Assembly (NCBI GenBank): GCA_900318375.1
Contig: ONKG01000021.1
Location: 1-50,788, forward strand
DNA from: an uncultured Lachnospiraceae bacterium
Lineage (GTDB): Bacteria; Bacillota; Clostridia; Lachnospirales; Lachnospiraceae
Length of the DNA stretch: 50,788 nt
Direction of reading: 5' to 3'
The translations under genes and the position numbers were made by a program. Below the pieces are notes generated by a model. That model searched no databases, was not told the origin of the DNA, and saw only the letters and a list, made by a program, of their open reading frames with translations. Positions 15,401 to 24,516 of the stretch are shown here, piece by piece (positions within the stretch are counted from its first letter, which is position 1; each line of letters begins with the position of its first letter).

Positions 15401-16507
15401 ATGAAAAAAATAAATATCAGACTGACAGCCGCGGCAGCAGCTGTGATGGTGGCGGCAGGTTCTCTGGCGGTCCCTGCCTTTGCAGCAGATAAAGAAGGCA
15501 TTTCGGCCTCCTGCGGTGACGTCGTCTTGTCCGCCAGGTCCACAAGGGAGCGCGACGGACAGTCGATGAACAGCAAATACCTGCTTCCCGACAGTGACAC
15601 ATATTATATTTCCGAAGCGGACATCAGCTGGATGGACGACAATGAGCTGATGTTGGCGCGCAACGAGTTCTATGCGCGCCGGGGACGCAAGTTTGCCACC
15701 AAGTCGATCCAGGATTATTTCAACAGGCAGGCCTGGTACGTGGGCACGATCAATCCGGATGACTTTACTTCCGAACTCTTCAACCGCTATGAGCAGGCCA
15801 ACGTGGATTTTATCGTCGCCTATGAGGCAAAACGAAAGGAGATCCGCGAGAAAAAGAAGGAGGAATACGATGCGGAAGCTGTTCCCGTTGTTCCCGGCGG
15901 GTCGGCGGAATATCCCCAGGAATACAATGAGGTCGTGGAGCTGTACAGGGATGCAGCCCTTGAGGACTGGGGAGAGGAGGACTACGTCTACAGCGGGATG
16001 AATGTTATGGCGGCAGACCTTCCCCGTCCGGAGGACCTCGGATACACATACAGAGACCTCGACGAAAACGGAGTCTGTGAGCTCCTGATCGGACCTACAG
16101 ATCCCCAGTACTACGGAGAGGGCGCTGTCTTTGAAATCTACTATATGGAAGACGGTATTCCGGCCATGCTTGCTTCGAGTGACGAGGAAAATTTCTTCTA
16201 CATCTGCGAAGATAATACGATCCGCAGAGAATCGACGCAGGACGGCCAGTGGGAGATCGATTATTTTGATCTGCAGGACGGAGAGCTCGTCTTAAAGGAT
16301 GCTCTGATCATGGATGAGAGCATGGACGCAGAGGAACCCTGGTTCCTGATCAATGATACAGATGAATATGTGCTTGATGTGGAAGGTGCCGCAGAAGGGG
16401 AAGAGGTATTTGCAGCGGATGACTACCAGCCAATCTCCTACGAGGATGCTTCCGAGATGCGCGCATCGTATGCTTCCGGTTCCCTTGATCTCATACCCTT
16501 CCAATGA
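15401..16507 (+). CDS. Secreted YARHG-domain protein
   Basis: A 368-residue exported protein. The signal peptide KKINIRLTAAAAAVMVAAG leads to a VPAFA-A cleavage site near residue 29. A YARHG domain (about 75-150) follows, with ARNEFYARRGRKF and the usual LFNRYEQANVDFI end; the family consensus YARHG reads YARRG here. Then come a charged Lys/Glu helix and an acidic C-terminal beta-rich region (about 180-368), including a DLDENGVCELLIG stretch of the kind seen in secreted lipid- or calcium-linked Lachnospiraceae proteins. TATGGAGGAAATAGTG supports ATG 15401; an upstream in-frame ATG at 15347 lacks a site. Role in the envelope unknown. Confidence 0.8.
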   Translation: MKKINIRLTAAAAAVMVAAGSLAVPAFAADKEGISASCGDVVLSARSTRERDGQSMNSKYLLPDSDTYYISEADISWMDDNELMLARNEFYARRGRKFATKSIQDYFNRQAWYVGTINPDDFTSELFNRYEQANVDFIVAYEAKRKEIREKKKEEYDAEAVPVVPGGSAEYPQEYNEVVELYRDAALEDWGEEDYVYSGMNVMAADLPRPEDLGYTYRDLDENGVCELLIGPTDPQYYGEGAVFEIYYMEDGIPAMLASSDEENFFYICEDNTIRRESTQDGQWEIDYFDLQDGELVLKDALIMDESMDAEEPWFLINDTDEYVLDVEGAAEGEEVFAADDYQPISYEDASEMRASYASGSLDLIPFQ

Positions 16508-16696
16508 TGCGTGCGGAAAAGGGCGCACGAACCAGACCTTTCTGATCTCATATTCCGGAGGATACAGGACAGATTCTTTTGACAGGAGAATCCGACGGAA
16601 AAACGCTGTGAAAAAAGAAGACTTTGAAAAAAGGACCTGATAAAGGGAATCTGATCATAAAGGACATAAAGAATTTGATGATTTGAGAATAAAAAG

Positions 16697-16734
16697 ACCG
16701 GGCAGGGATGATTTCCTGCCCGGTTTTGGGTTTT
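16697..16734. terminator. Bidirectional intrinsic terminator
   Basis: ACCGGGCAGG (16697-16706) and CCTGCCCGGT (16715-16724) form a 10-bp stem with an 8-nt loop. TTTTGGGTTTT follows on the plus strand and CTTTTTATT on the minus strand. It can end both the YARHG transcript and the convergent murT transcript. Confidence 0.82.
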
Positions 16735-16803
16735 ATCGAAGGCAGCCGTAAAAGGATCTTCCGCCTGACAGCGAACGGCAGCCCGCGGGATGGCAGAGGA
16801 CGC

Positions 16804-16828
16804 ATATGAACTGCACAGCAGTTCATAT
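16804..16828. repeat. Hairpin 30 bp downstream of murT
   Basis: ATATGAACTGC and GCAGTTCATAT are perfect 11-bp arms around a 3-nt loop. No T-run adjoins, so it may stabilise the murT 3' end rather than terminate it. Confidence 0.5.
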
Positions 16829-16857
16829 TGCCGCCTCTTCCCTGTTTTTGCAATCGA

Positions 16858-18243
16858 TTACTCCCAGAAATCCTTTGCGCCGGTCTCGGGGCTCAGAGCG
16901 TCCCGAAGTTCCATCATGGAGGTGTAGTTGGGGAGGAGGAAGACCGGATTGGGCTCCGTCTTCAGCTTCTCGACAAGGGTGCTGTAGTCGGTGAAGGACT
17001 CGAGGATCCGGTCGTCGGCACCGGCTTTTTTCAGGCGGCTGCAGAGTTCTTCCGCACAGTCTCCGCCGGCATAGATTTTCTTCAGGTGGGGATCGGAGAC
17101 GAGTTTCTCATAATCTGTGGTCTCGATCCAGGAGATATCATGACCGTCGCCGGTGCGGTTGTTGAGGCACAGGACAGCGCTGAAATCCTCGCCGAGCCCT
17201 GTGATGTAGGAGAAGGCCTGGTTGCAGCCCGCGGGGTTTTTGACCAGGATCATCTGCAGGCGGTTGCCGTTGAGCTCGAAAGTTTCAAGGCGCCCGAAAG
17301 AAGCGCGGGCGGAGGACAGGGCGTCGACCGCCTCCCGGGCGGGAAGCTTCAGGGCAAGGATCGCTGCCACGGAAGCGGCGGCGTTGTAGATGTTATAGAC
17401 AGCCGGAAGGGCGATACGGACATCCTGTTCAGCTGCCTTTTTTCCGGAGCGCATGCGCACGACGGAACCATCGGAGGTCTTCTGTGTGATGGAAGTGACA
17501 GCAACGTCGGGATCCTGGCGCTTATGGCCGCATTCGGGGCAGCGGAAACCGCCCAGATCTGCATAAATATGGTAATCGTAAGTGTATTCGCCTCCGCATT
17601 TGGGACATTTTCCGGCATCGGAAAGATCGACATTGCCCTGGGTGCCGACTGTCTTGTCGAGGCCGTACCAGACAATTTTATTGGGGACATCGATGGCGAG
17701 GGAGGCGGAGAGAGGATCTTCCGCATTGAGCACCAGGACGGATTTGGGGCTGCGTTCGACACCTGTGCGGATTTCCCTGAGAGTGTTCTGCACACCTCCG
17801 TAGCGGTCGACCTGGTCGCTGAACAGATTGGTCACGACGATCGCCCTGGGCCGGATATAGGGTACGATCTGTTTGAGCGCCGCCTCGTCGCATTCGAGAA
17901 CAGCGTATTCGTGACGGGCTTTGCCCTTCCAGTCGGCGCTGCAGATGAGATCGGAGGCGATTCCGTGCATGAGATTGGCGCCGGATTTGTTCAGCAGGCA
18001 GTCGTGTCCCGCGGAAGTGAGCGCGTGCTCGATCATGTTGCAGGTCGTGGTCTTGCCGTTGGTCCCGGTGACGACGACGATCTTCATCCCCTGCGAGACG
18101 GCAGCCAGTATATTTTTAGAAACCTTCAGTCCCACGATCCCGGGAATGGCGGTTCCTCCCCGGCCGGTCTTCCGCAGAATCAGACGTGTCAGTTTGCATG
18201 CCGCGACAGAGGCGGCTGCATGAAGCTTATTGGGTCTTTTCAT
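16858..18243 (-). CDS. murT: Lipid II isoglutaminyl synthase, MurT subunit
   Basis: A 461-residue Mur-ligase-fold protein. With the glutaminase GatD, MurT amidates the D-Glu of lipid II to D-isoglutamine. Seen: ATP loop VVTGTNGKTTTCNM (about 57-70), LFSDQVDRYG, a four-cysteine zinc insert CPKC ... CPEC (about 212-240) that distinguishes MurT from MurC-F, NNRTGDGHDISWI, and the C-terminal DUF1727 part ending in LLPNYTSMMELRD. MurT genes usually sit next to gatD; here no gatD lies on either side, since the neighbours are a YARHG gene and a phosphodiesterase in the opposite direction. The partner must be elsewhere. Confidence 0.9.
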   Translation of the reverse strand: MKRPNKLHAAASVAACKLTRLILRKTGRGGTAIPGIVGLKVSKNILAAVSQGMKIVVVTGTNGKTTTCNMIEHALTSAGHDCLLNKSGANLMHGIASDLICSADWKGKARHEYAVLECDEAALKQIVPYIRPRAIVVTNLFSDQVDRYGGVQNTLREIRTGVERSPKSVLVLNAEDPLSASLAIDVPNKIVWYGLDKTVGTQGNVDLSDAGKCPKCGGEYTYDYHIYADLGGFRCPECGHKRQDPDVAVTSITQKTSDGSVVRMRSGKKAAEQDVRIALPAVYNIYNAAASVAAILALKLPAREAVDALSSARASFGRLETFELNGNRLQMILVKNPAGCNQAFSYITGLGEDFSAVLCLNNRTGDGHDISWIETTDYEKLVSDPHLKKIYAGGDCAEELCSRLKKAGADDRILESFTDYSTLVEKLKTEPNPVFLLPNYTSMMELRDALSPETGAKDFWE

Positions 18244-18486
18244 ATTGCTTCCCTTTCATTATATAAGGTCTTTCCCGGGGACAAGGATTCTCCCGGGAAT
18301 GGGAGTATGCTCTTAACATTCTGCTATTGTATCACGTTACAGGGCAAAGAGAATATTTTTTTCAAACCAAATTCAGGCTAAAAAAACGAAAATCAAAAAT
18401 CAAAAACACCGTCTGCGTAGCTTGTAAGTTGACGATTCAAATGATAGGATTGTTCTGGACAACTCCGAAAGGATATATAGTGATCT

Positions 18487-18987
18487 ATGAAAATACTTAT
18501 TATAAGCGATTCGCACGGCAATCACGATCTTGTGCGCAGGGCGATCGGGCGGGAGGCTCCGATCGACATGCTGATCCATGCAGGAGACGTGGAGGGTGAT
18601 CTGGAGCGGATTCTGGGCGACAGGCGGGAATATGAGATCCGCGCAGTCGCCGGCAATATGGACTGGTCCGATTCGCTGGAGGACGAGCTCTGCATTGAGG
18701 TCCCGGGACATACCATCTATGTGACGCACGGGCACCGGCTGGGTGTGTACAGCGGAACAAAACGTCTTGTGGAACGGGCAAAGGCCGTGGGGGCAGATAT
18801 CGCTGTTTACGGACATATCCATATGCCGGATTACGGCAAAGAAGACGGTGTTATGGTGATCAATCCCGGCAGTATTGCAAAACCCCGCCAGGAGGGGTGG
18901 CGCAAGAGCTATGTGGTCATGACGATCGGAGAGGACGGCGCTGTCGATGTAAAGCTGAAATATCTGCCCAAACGTCCTTTTTTCTGA
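18487..18987 (+). CDS. YfcE/MJ0936-type metallophosphodiesterase
   Basis: A 166-residue calcineurin-like phosphoesterase. Metal-binding motifs appear in order: SDSHGN (residues 8-13), HAGDVEGD (about 31-38), AGNMDW (about 56-61), THGH (about 80-83) and YGHIHMP (about 109-115), then INPGS. The family hydrolyses phosphodiesters in vitro; physiological substrates are mostly unknown. It starts at ATG 18487 after GAAAGGATATATAG. It could be transcribed with metNIQ, whose first gene starts 91 bp later. Confidence 0.85.
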   Translation: MKILIISDSHGNHDLVRRAIGREAPIDMLIHAGDVEGDLERILGDRREYEIRAVAGNMDWSDSLEDELCIEVPGHTIYVTHGHRLGVYSGTKRLVERAKAVGADIAVYGHIHMPDYGKEDGVMVINPGSIAKPRQEGWRKSYVVMTIGEDGAVDVKLKYLPKRPFF

Positions 18988-19078
18988 TTCCTGATTCTGG
19001 CTTCTGATTTTGAAGAAACAGCCGGCGCATCCTTGTGACTTCAGTCATGAGTCAGCCGGTTTTATAGAGGTGGCAAAA

Positions 19079-20158
19079 ATGAACTATATGGTAGAAGTAC
19101 AGGGCCTGCGGAAGGTTTTCCGGACCCGCGACAGTGAAGTGGAAGCGCTCTCGGACATAAATCTGCAGGTGGAGAGAGGTGATATTTACGGGATCATCGG
19201 TATGTCGGGCGCCGGCAAGAGTACGCTGGTGCGCTGTCTCAATTATCTGGAGGTGCCGACAGAGGGGCGCGTCCTGATCGAGGGACAGGATCTGCGTGAT
19301 CTTTCGCCCAGGGATCTTCGCAGACTCCGCAGCAATATCGGAATGATCTTTCAGGGGTTCAACCTTCTGATGCAGAAGTCGGTCATCGACAATATCTGTT
19401 TTCCGCTGCTGATCCAGGGGATGAAAAAAGACCAGGCTGTGCAGAGAGCCAGAGAGCTCCTGAAAACCGTAGATCTGTCGGAGAAGGAAAGAGCTTTCCC
19501 CGCCCAGCTTTCCGGCGGTCAGAAACAGCGTGTCGCCATTGCGCGCGCCCTTGCCAGCAAGCCGGGGATCCTTTTGTGCGACGAGGCGACCAGTGCCCTG
19601 GACCCCCAGACAACAGCATCGATCCTGGCTCTTCTCAAAAAGATCAATGAGGAGACCGGTATTACGATCATCATAATCACACACCAGATGTCTGTTGTAC
19701 GGGAGATCTGCAATCGTGTGGCGATCATAGAAAAGGGTCACCTTGTCGAAAACGGGACAGTCGAGGAAGTCTTCACGCATCCCAAGTCCAAAGCGGCCCG
19801 CCGTATGGTCATCGAGGGCAGAGACCCTGACGAACTGGCGGATGAGGAGACGGACTTCGGAAAGAACTCCCCTGCGGCGCAGCAGGGACAGGATTCTGTC
19901 TTCGGAAAAGAGATGGATCTTCTGCACGAGAAACGCCGCATCCGTATTGTCTATACGAAAAATTCTTCTTTTGAGCCCGTCATCGGAAACATGGTCCTGC
20001 GGTTCGGAATTCCGGTCAATATACTGCGCGCCGACACCAAGGATGTGGCGGGCGTAGCCCGCGGCGATATGATCCTGGGGCTCCCGGATGATGTGCAGGT
20101 ACAGGAGAATATGATCCAGTATCTGCTCGACAGAGGCCTTGCGGTGGAAGATGTGTAA
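19079..20158 (+). CDS. metN: Methionine ABC transporter, ATP-binding subunit
   Basis: A 359-residue cytoplasmic ATPase driving methionine import. Walker A is GMSGAGKST, the signature LSGGQKQRVAIARAL, Walker B ILLCDEATSALDP and the switch His in ITHQM. The C-terminal ~80 residues (ILYTKNS-like RIVYTKNSSFEPVIGNMV ... MIQYLLDRG) form the NIL domain, which in MetN binds methionine and shuts transport down when it is abundant. AGAGGTGG lies before ATG 19079; the longer in-frame reading from 19010 lacks a site. metI follows 48 bp later. No S-box or T-box leader is apparent upstream. Confidence 0.9.
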   Translation: MNYMVEVQGLRKVFRTRDSEVEALSDINLQVERGDIYGIIGMSGAGKSTLVRCLNYLEVPTEGRVLIEGQDLRDLSPRDLRRLRSNIGMIFQGFNLLMQKSVIDNICFPLLIQGMKKDQAVQRARELLKTVDLSEKERAFPAQLSGGQKQRVAIARALASKPGILLCDEATSALDPQTTASILALLKKINEETGITIIIITHQMSVVREICNRVAIIEKGHLVENGTVEEVFTHPKSKAARRMVIEGRDPDELADEETDFGKNSPAAQQGQDSVFGKEMDLLHEKRRIRIVYTKNSSFEPVIGNMVLRFGIPVNILRADTKDVAGVARGDMILGLPDDVQVQENMIQYLLDRGLAVEDV

Positions 20159-20206
20159 GCTGCGGCAGCGGTTGAGAGAGAGCTGCATGCGGCAGGAGGT
20201 ATGACG

Positions 20207-20869
20207 ATGTTTACAAAAGAAGTTATTGATATGATTATTCTGGGAATCGGACAGACTCTGTATATGGTGGTCCTGTCCACCCTGTTCGGATATGTGCTCG
20301 GACTGCCCTGGGGGATCGCTCTGGCAGTCACCAATAAGGAAGGAATCCGGCCCAACGCGCCGTTTTACCGGGTGATGGATTTCATCACCAATATCATGCG
20401 AAGCATCCCCTTCCTGATCCTGCTCATTCTGATCATCCCGCTGACAAAGCTGATCGTGGGCAAGAGTTACGGATCGACCGCGACGATCGTTCCCCTGGTC
20501 ATCTCCGCCGCGCCCTTTATCGCGCGTATGGTGGAGTCCTCGCTCATGGAAGTGGATCCCGGCGTGATCGAGGCGGCGGAATCCATGGGTGCGGATGCCT
20601 TTACGATCATTACCAAGGTGCTCCTTGTAGAGGCCAGAGTCTCCCTGCTCGTAGGTGTGACGATCTGTTTCGGCACGATCCTGGGCTACTCCGCAATGGC
20701 GGGCGCCGTCGGCGGCGGAGGACTGGGTGACATCGCGATCCGCTACGGCTATCACCGTTATCAGGCCGATATCATGATCGTGACCGTCATTCTGCTCGTG
20801 ATCCTGCAGCAGATTTTCCAGTATGCGGGTATGTTTTTATCCAACCGGATCGACCGGCGCAGAGTATAA
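20207..20869 (+). CDS. metI: Methionine ABC transporter, permease subunit
   Basis: A 220-residue, five-span inner-membrane permease. It carries the MetI-type coupling loop EAAESMGADAFTIITKVLL, which contacts MetN, and AGAVGGGGLGDIAIRYGY, a strong signature of MetI. AGGAGG at 20194-20199 is 7 bp before ATG 20207 and only 1 bp from ATG 20201, so 20207 is chosen. Second gene of metNIQ; the 182-bp gap to metQ contains small hairpins (CCGGCAATAAGACGCCGG near 20945) but no clear terminator. Confidence 0.9.
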   Translation: MFTKEVIDMIILGIGQTLYMVVLSTLFGYVLGLPWGIALAVTNKEGIRPNAPFYRVMDFITNIMRSIPFLILLILIIPLTKLIVGKSYGSTATIVPLVISAAPFIARMVESSLMEVDPGVIEAAESMGADAFTIITKVLLVEARVSLLVGVTICFGTILGYSAMAGAVGGGGLGDIAIRYGYHRYQADIMIVTVILLVILQQIFQYAGMFLSNRIDRRRV

Positions 20870-21051
20870 AGCGCCGTTGATCATATAGATCATCGCTCTG
20901 AGCCTGTAACTGTGTCACAGGGCATTGCAGCATGTATGCAGAGCCCGGCAATAAGACGCCGGGATTGCGGCATCTGATGGAGGCCTTACAGGTTGTACAC
21001 AGAGACCGGGCAGCAGAGCGTGAATTGCAGTTATTCACGGAGGTAAAAGTT

Positions 21052-21957
21052 ATGAAAAGAAAAGTAATGGCAGCGTTACTGGCAGGTGTTCTGGCAGCGG
21101 GTTTGATGACGGCATGCGGCGGTTCATCCTCCGCATCCTCTTCTGCACCGGCTGAGACAGAAGGCGCAGCGGGTGCGGGTGCATCTGATGCAGCTGCCGG
21201 TACAGCGGATGCAGGCGAAGAGGACAAGCATATCACAGTGGCCGCCAGTCCCACTCCTCATGCGGAAATCCTCGCGCAGGTCAAGCCCATCCTGGAGGAG
21301 CAGGGCTACGAGCTTGAAGTCATCGAATTTGAGGATTATGTACAGCCTAACAATGTCGTTGACAGCGGCGAGATCGATGCCAACTATTTCCAGCATATCA
21401 ACTATCTTGAAGACTTCAACGCCAACCATGGGACCGACCTTGTAGTCGCAGGCAGGATCCACTATGAGCCTTTCGGCATTTATCCCGGCACAAAGGCTTC
21501 CCTGGACGAGATCGCGGACGGCGACACCATCGCAATCCCCAACGATCCCACCAATGAGGCCCGTGCCCTTCTCCTGCTCGAGGCCAGCGGTATCATCAAG
21601 CTGAAGGAAGGCGCAGGAATCACTGCGACTGTCAATGATATCGAGTCCAAGACTGTGGACGTTCAGCTCAACGAGGTAGAGGCCGCACAGGTTTCCCGTT
21701 ATAAAGATGAGATGTCCTTTGTCGTCCTCAACGGCAACTATGCCCTTGCGGCAGGCTTCAAGGCCGACACCGATGCTCTTGCCCTGGAAAAGGGTGATTC
21801 CGAAGCTATTCAGCAGTATGTCAACGTCATCGCTGTCAAGGCGGGCAATGAGGAGCTTCCCAAGATCAAGGCCCTTGTAGACGCGCTCAAGTCCGATGTC
21901 GTCAAGAACTACATCAAAGAGAACCTGGACGGCGCCGTGATCGCTTACGAAGAATAA
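21052..21957 (+). CDS. metQ: Methionine ABC transporter, substrate-binding lipoprotein
   Basis: A 301-residue NlpA/MetQ-family lipoprotein. The signal peptide ends in LMTAC with Cys22 as the lipidation site, followed by a Ser/Ala/Gly/Glu-rich tether. The mature domain shows the family landmarks AASPTPHAEIL, NVVDSGEIDANYFQHINYL, IPNDPTNEARALLLL and VVLNGNYAL. It binds methionine outside the membrane and delivers it to MetI. TTCACGGAGG is 7-8 bp before ATG 21052; a longer in-frame reading to 20932 is just leader. Third gene of the importer, followed by a hairpin. Confidence 0.9.
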   Translation: MKRKVMAALLAGVLAAGLMTACGGSSSASSSAPAETEGAAGAGASDAAAGTADAGEEDKHITVAASPTPHAEILAQVKPILEEQGYELEVIEFEDYVQPNNVVDSGEIDANYFQHINYLEDFNANHGTDLVVAGRIHYEPFGIYPGTKASLDEIADGDTIAIPNDPTNEARALLLLEASGIIKLKEGAGITATVNDIESKTVDVQLNEVEAAQVSRYKDEMSFVVLNGNYALAAGFKADTDALALEKGDSEAIQQYVNVIAVKAGNEELPKIKALVDALKSDVVKNYIKENLDGAVIAYEE

Positions 21958-22073
21958 AAACTGCGATAGAAAACTGCTGTTCAGGCAGCTGCGATAAAGA
22001 AAACAGAAAAAGCAGAGATTTAAGCGGAGGCGCGGCGGACATGCCTGCGTGCGGGATGCGGCAGTCTATCTCC

Positions 22074-22104
22074 TGCAGGGGCTTTGCAGAGCAAAGCCCC
22101 TGCA
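22074..22104 (+). terminator. Hairpin ending the metNIQ operon
   Basis: Perfect 14-bp stem TGCAGGGGCTTTGC (22074-22087) / GCAAAGCCCCTGCA (22091-22104) with a 3-nt loop. Only CATTTG follows, so termination is likely but not textbook. Confidence 0.6.
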
Positions 22105-22182
22105 CATTTGCGCCCCATCTTCGAATCTCACAATTTTGAACTTAATCCCGGAAAAAAGTATGCCGGTAGAAAGGATCATACT

Positions 22183-22935
22183 ATGACGGTATTGCTTGCG
22201 TTAACGCTTATTCCTCCCTTCTTTCTCTTGTGGAGAGTGTATCAGAACGATAAGATCGAAAAGGAGCCCCCCAAGCTCCTGTTGATCATTTTTGTATTAG
22301 GCATGCTCTCGACAATCCCCGCCGGCATACTTGAGATGGCGGGCGCGATTGTGCTCGAGTTGATTTTACCGCAAGAGTTTATTAATTCCGCGGCAGGTTC
22401 CAGGATTTACAACTTTCTCTTCTATGTGATTGTTGTGGGAGGTGCGGAAGAACTGGTCAAGTTCCTTGCCATGAGGATTCCCACCTGGCGGAACAAGGAC
22501 TTTAATTATGTATTCGACGGTGTAGTCTATGGTGTCACAGCTGCCATGGGCTTTGCGGCGCTGGAGAATGTCTTATACGTATTCATCGGAGAAAACGGTC
22601 CCAGCCTGTCAACAGCCGGAATGCGTTCCTGGACATCCATCCCCATGCACTGCATCGCAGGTGTTTTTATGGGACATTATTACGGAATCGCCAAAGCAGC
22701 GGAACGTTGGAGTGACAGCCGGATCCGGGTTCCCTCCCTTCGCTATAAGATCAGGAACAGAATGCTCTGCAGCTGTATCCTGATCCCCATGGTGCTCCAT
22801 GGCATTTACGATTTCATCGTGACGGACGGTAGTACGATAGCATTACTGCTGTTTTTTGTTTATATCATTGTTCTGGATATCTTTGCTTTCCGGTCACTTA
22901 AAAAATACGCGAAATATGATACAAGTCTGCAATGA
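22183..22935 (+). CDS. PrsW-family intramembrane metalloprotease
   Basis: A 250-residue polytopic membrane protein of the PrsW/CAAX-protease-like group. In B. subtilis PrsW makes the first cut of the anti-sigma factor RsiW. The conserved residues are there: Glu89-Glu90 (GGAEELVKF), Glu128 (ALENVLY), His156 (IPMHCIAG) and His206...Asp210 (LHGIYD). About seven membrane spans are visible. GAAAGGATCATACT precedes ATG 22183; an in-frame ATG at 22084 falls in the metQ hairpin and is rejected. No sigma/anti-sigma pair is in the window, so the substrate is unknown. Confidence 0.83.
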   Translation: MTVLLALTLIPPFFLLWRVYQNDKIEKEPPKLLLIIFVLGMLSTIPAGILEMAGAIVLELILPQEFINSAAGSRIYNFLFYVIVVGGAEELVKFLAMRIPTWRNKDFNYVFDGVVYGVTAAMGFAALENVLYVFIGENGPSLSTAGMRSWTSIPMHCIAGVFMGHYYGIAKAAERWSDSRIRVPSLRYKIRNRMLCSCILIPMVLHGIYDFIVTDGSTIALLLFFVYIIVLDIFAFRSLKKYAKYDTSLQ

Positions 22936-23071
22936 TCCGGAGACCGGGCCGAGGAAGCAGCTGATCACGAAGGAGATACAGGAGACAAGGAGCTTTCCCC
23001 TGCCTCCTTCGTTTTCTGAAAACCCTGAGAAATTTCTGAAATTTCCGAATATATTTTGCTGAAAAAATTTG

Positions 23072-23100
23072 TTGACATCCGCCTGCTGTTGCGGTATATT
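23072..23100 (+). promoter_or_regulatory. Consensus promoter of the tRNA-Gly genes
   Basis: TTGACA (23072-23077), a 17-bp spacer and TATATT (23095-23100), 37 bp before the first tRNA gene. A strong sigma-A promoter as expected for stable RNA. Confidence 0.85.
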
Positions 23101-23136
23101 AACTATTGTCCGTTGCGGCAGCGACGGTCGGAAAAT

Positions 23137-23209
23137 GCGATAGTAGTACAGTTGGTAGTACGCCACCTTGCCAAGGTGGAGGTCGCGAGTTCGAGCCTCG
23201 TCTATCGCT
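23137..23209 (+). tRNA. tRNA-Gly (GCC), copy 1
   Basis: A full cloverleaf: acceptor GCGATAG/CTATCGC, D-loop with AGTTGGTAG, anticodon stem-loop CCACC-TTGCCAA-GGTGG with anticodon GCC, and T-arm GCGAG-TTCGAGC-CTCGT. The discriminator base is T and the 3' CCA is not encoded, so it must be added by CCA transferase. Confidence 0.95.
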
Positions 23210-23273
23210 CTGATGAGATCATTCAGGGATTCCCATCACAGGAGGAACTTCTTGTTCCCCGGCAATTTTATAT

Positions 23274-23346
23274 GCGATAGTAGTACAGTTGGTAGTACGC
23301 CACCTTGCCAAGGTGGAGGTCGCGAGTTCGAGCCTCGTCTATCGCT
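23274..23346 (+). tRNA. tRNA-Gly (GCC), copy 2
   Basis: Base-for-base identical to copy 1, from GCGATAG to the discriminator T, 64 bp after it. Again no encoded CCA. Both share one promoter and one terminator, so they form a two-tRNA transcript. Confidence 0.95.
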
Positions 23347-23351
23347 CTTTC

Positions 23352-23391
23352 AAACCCGGAAATCCAGAGAAGATTTCCGGGTTTTCTTTTT
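23352..23391 (+). terminator. Terminator of the tRNA-Gly transcript
   Basis: AAACCCGGAAATC (23352-23364) pairs with GATTTCCGGGTTT (23372-23384), loop of 7, followed by TCTTTTT. Strong intrinsic terminator. Confidence 0.9.
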
Positions 23392-23530
23392 CCGGGGGGG
23401 ATTCTCATTGGAATCTCCGCGCGTGACGATGTATATATAAGCCTTTCGGGCGGGCGCAATGTAAGGAATTCCCCAAAAAAACAGGATTCGCGCTGCCCCG
23501 GGACTGCCGGCTTATTCGGAGAAAAAACTT

Positions 23531-24409
23531 ATGAATACCATTCTGGACGAGATTGACCGGATGCGGGTGTACCTGCCTCCTGTGGATGAAGGAAAACTGA
23601 AATATTTTGCCGCCTTTATAATGCTGATCGATCATGCGGCATACGCTTTTCTGGAAGTTGCGCGTACGGAAAACCACTGGCTTTTGATGAGTGTGGTCCC
23701 GCATGGGAAACTTCTGGACACCATTCTGCGGGGAATCGGCAGACAGGCCTTTCCGATTTTCTGTTTTTTCCTGGTGGAGGGATTGAAGAAAACGAGCAGC
23801 AGGCTCAAGTATTTCGTCAGGCTGCTGATCTTTGCCGTGCTCTCGCAGTTTCCTTTCCAGAAATGCTTCTTTCCGCAGTCTCCGCACATTCACGGCAATG
23901 TGATCTGTACGCTTGCAATCGGCTTTTTGACGATCTGGGTGATCGACTCGATGAAACAGGTCTTCCTGGACCGGGGGCCGGAGAGCAGTCCGGGCGGCAC
24001 GCAGCCCGCCGGCCTGTTCGATTCCCGGGAGGATGCTTCACCGGGCAGGTTTATGTCCCTGTACGGGAAACGCATCTTCAATACGGGTATCTTCCTCTTT
24101 GTTTCCGCCAGTACTGTGTACGGCTTCTCCATGCTGGCCGACAAACTCTCCACCGATTATTCGTATGGAGGCGTCCTGACGATCGTCATCATGTACCTCC
24201 TTCAAAACTACAGAATTCCATCCTTGTTCATTTCGTGGGCATGGCTGTCGTGGTATAATAATAATGAACTGTTTTCCGCCCCGGCATTTATTTTGCTTGC
24301 GGCTTATAACGGAAAAAGAGGCAGGCAGCAAAAGTATTTCTTTTATGTTTTCTATCCGCTGCACCTCCTGATCCTGTGGCTGGTGCGCCTGTATTTCTTC
24401 AAGATGTGA
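23531..24409 (+). CDS. TraX-like membrane protein
   Basis: A 292-residue membrane protein of about eight spans with the TraX family pattern: LKYFAAFIMLIDHAAY near the start, RGIGRQAFPIFCFFLVEGL, KYFVRLLIFAVLSQFPF, and a C-terminal NGKRGRQQKYFFYVFYPLHLLIL. TraX of the F plasmid N-acetylates pilin; chromosomal TraX-like proteins of Firmicutes are thought to be small-molecule or peptidoglycan-related acyltransferases. No pilin or conjugation genes are nearby, so its substrate is unknown. GGAGAAAAAACTT precedes ATG 23531. Confidence 0.82.
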   Translation: MNTILDEIDRMRVYLPPVDEGKLKYFAAFIMLIDHAAYAFLEVARTENHWLLMSVVPHGKLLDTILRGIGRQAFPIFCFFLVEGLKKTSSRLKYFVRLLIFAVLSQFPFQKCFFPQSPHIHGNVICTLAIGFLTIWVIDSMKQVFLDRGPESSPGGTQPAGLFDSREDASPGRFMSLYGKRIFNTGIFLFVSASTVYGFSMLADKLSTDYSYGGVLTIVIMYLLQNYRIPSLFISWAWLSWYNNNELFSAPAFILLAAYNGKRGRQQKYFFYVFYPLHLLILWLVRLYFFKM

Positions 24410-24431
24410 ATAAACAGCGAGTCAGGCGGAC

Positions 24432-24460
24432 GCAAATGCCGGGCTGTCTCGGGCATTTGC
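24432..24460 (+). terminator. Hairpin after the traX-like gene
   Basis: GCAAATGCC (24432-24440) pairs with GGCATTTGC (24452-24460), and a further GCATTTGCCGAG copy follows directly. No T-run, so a terminator role is uncertain. Confidence 0.4.
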
Positions 24461-24516
24461 CTGCATTTGCCGAGTGCCCACACATGACATGAGTATATTG
24501 CGCGAAAGGAGAAAGT

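Noticed and set aside
16828-18381. A 517-codon plus-strand open frame opposite murT.
   Set aside because: MurT motifs and the zinc insert are unambiguous on the other strand; the plus frame has no motif or ribosome site.
18988-19078. SAM riboswitch or T-box before metNIQ.
   Set aside because: Only about 90 bp are available and no S-box or T-box core motif is seen; just a weak TGACT/AGTCA dyad.
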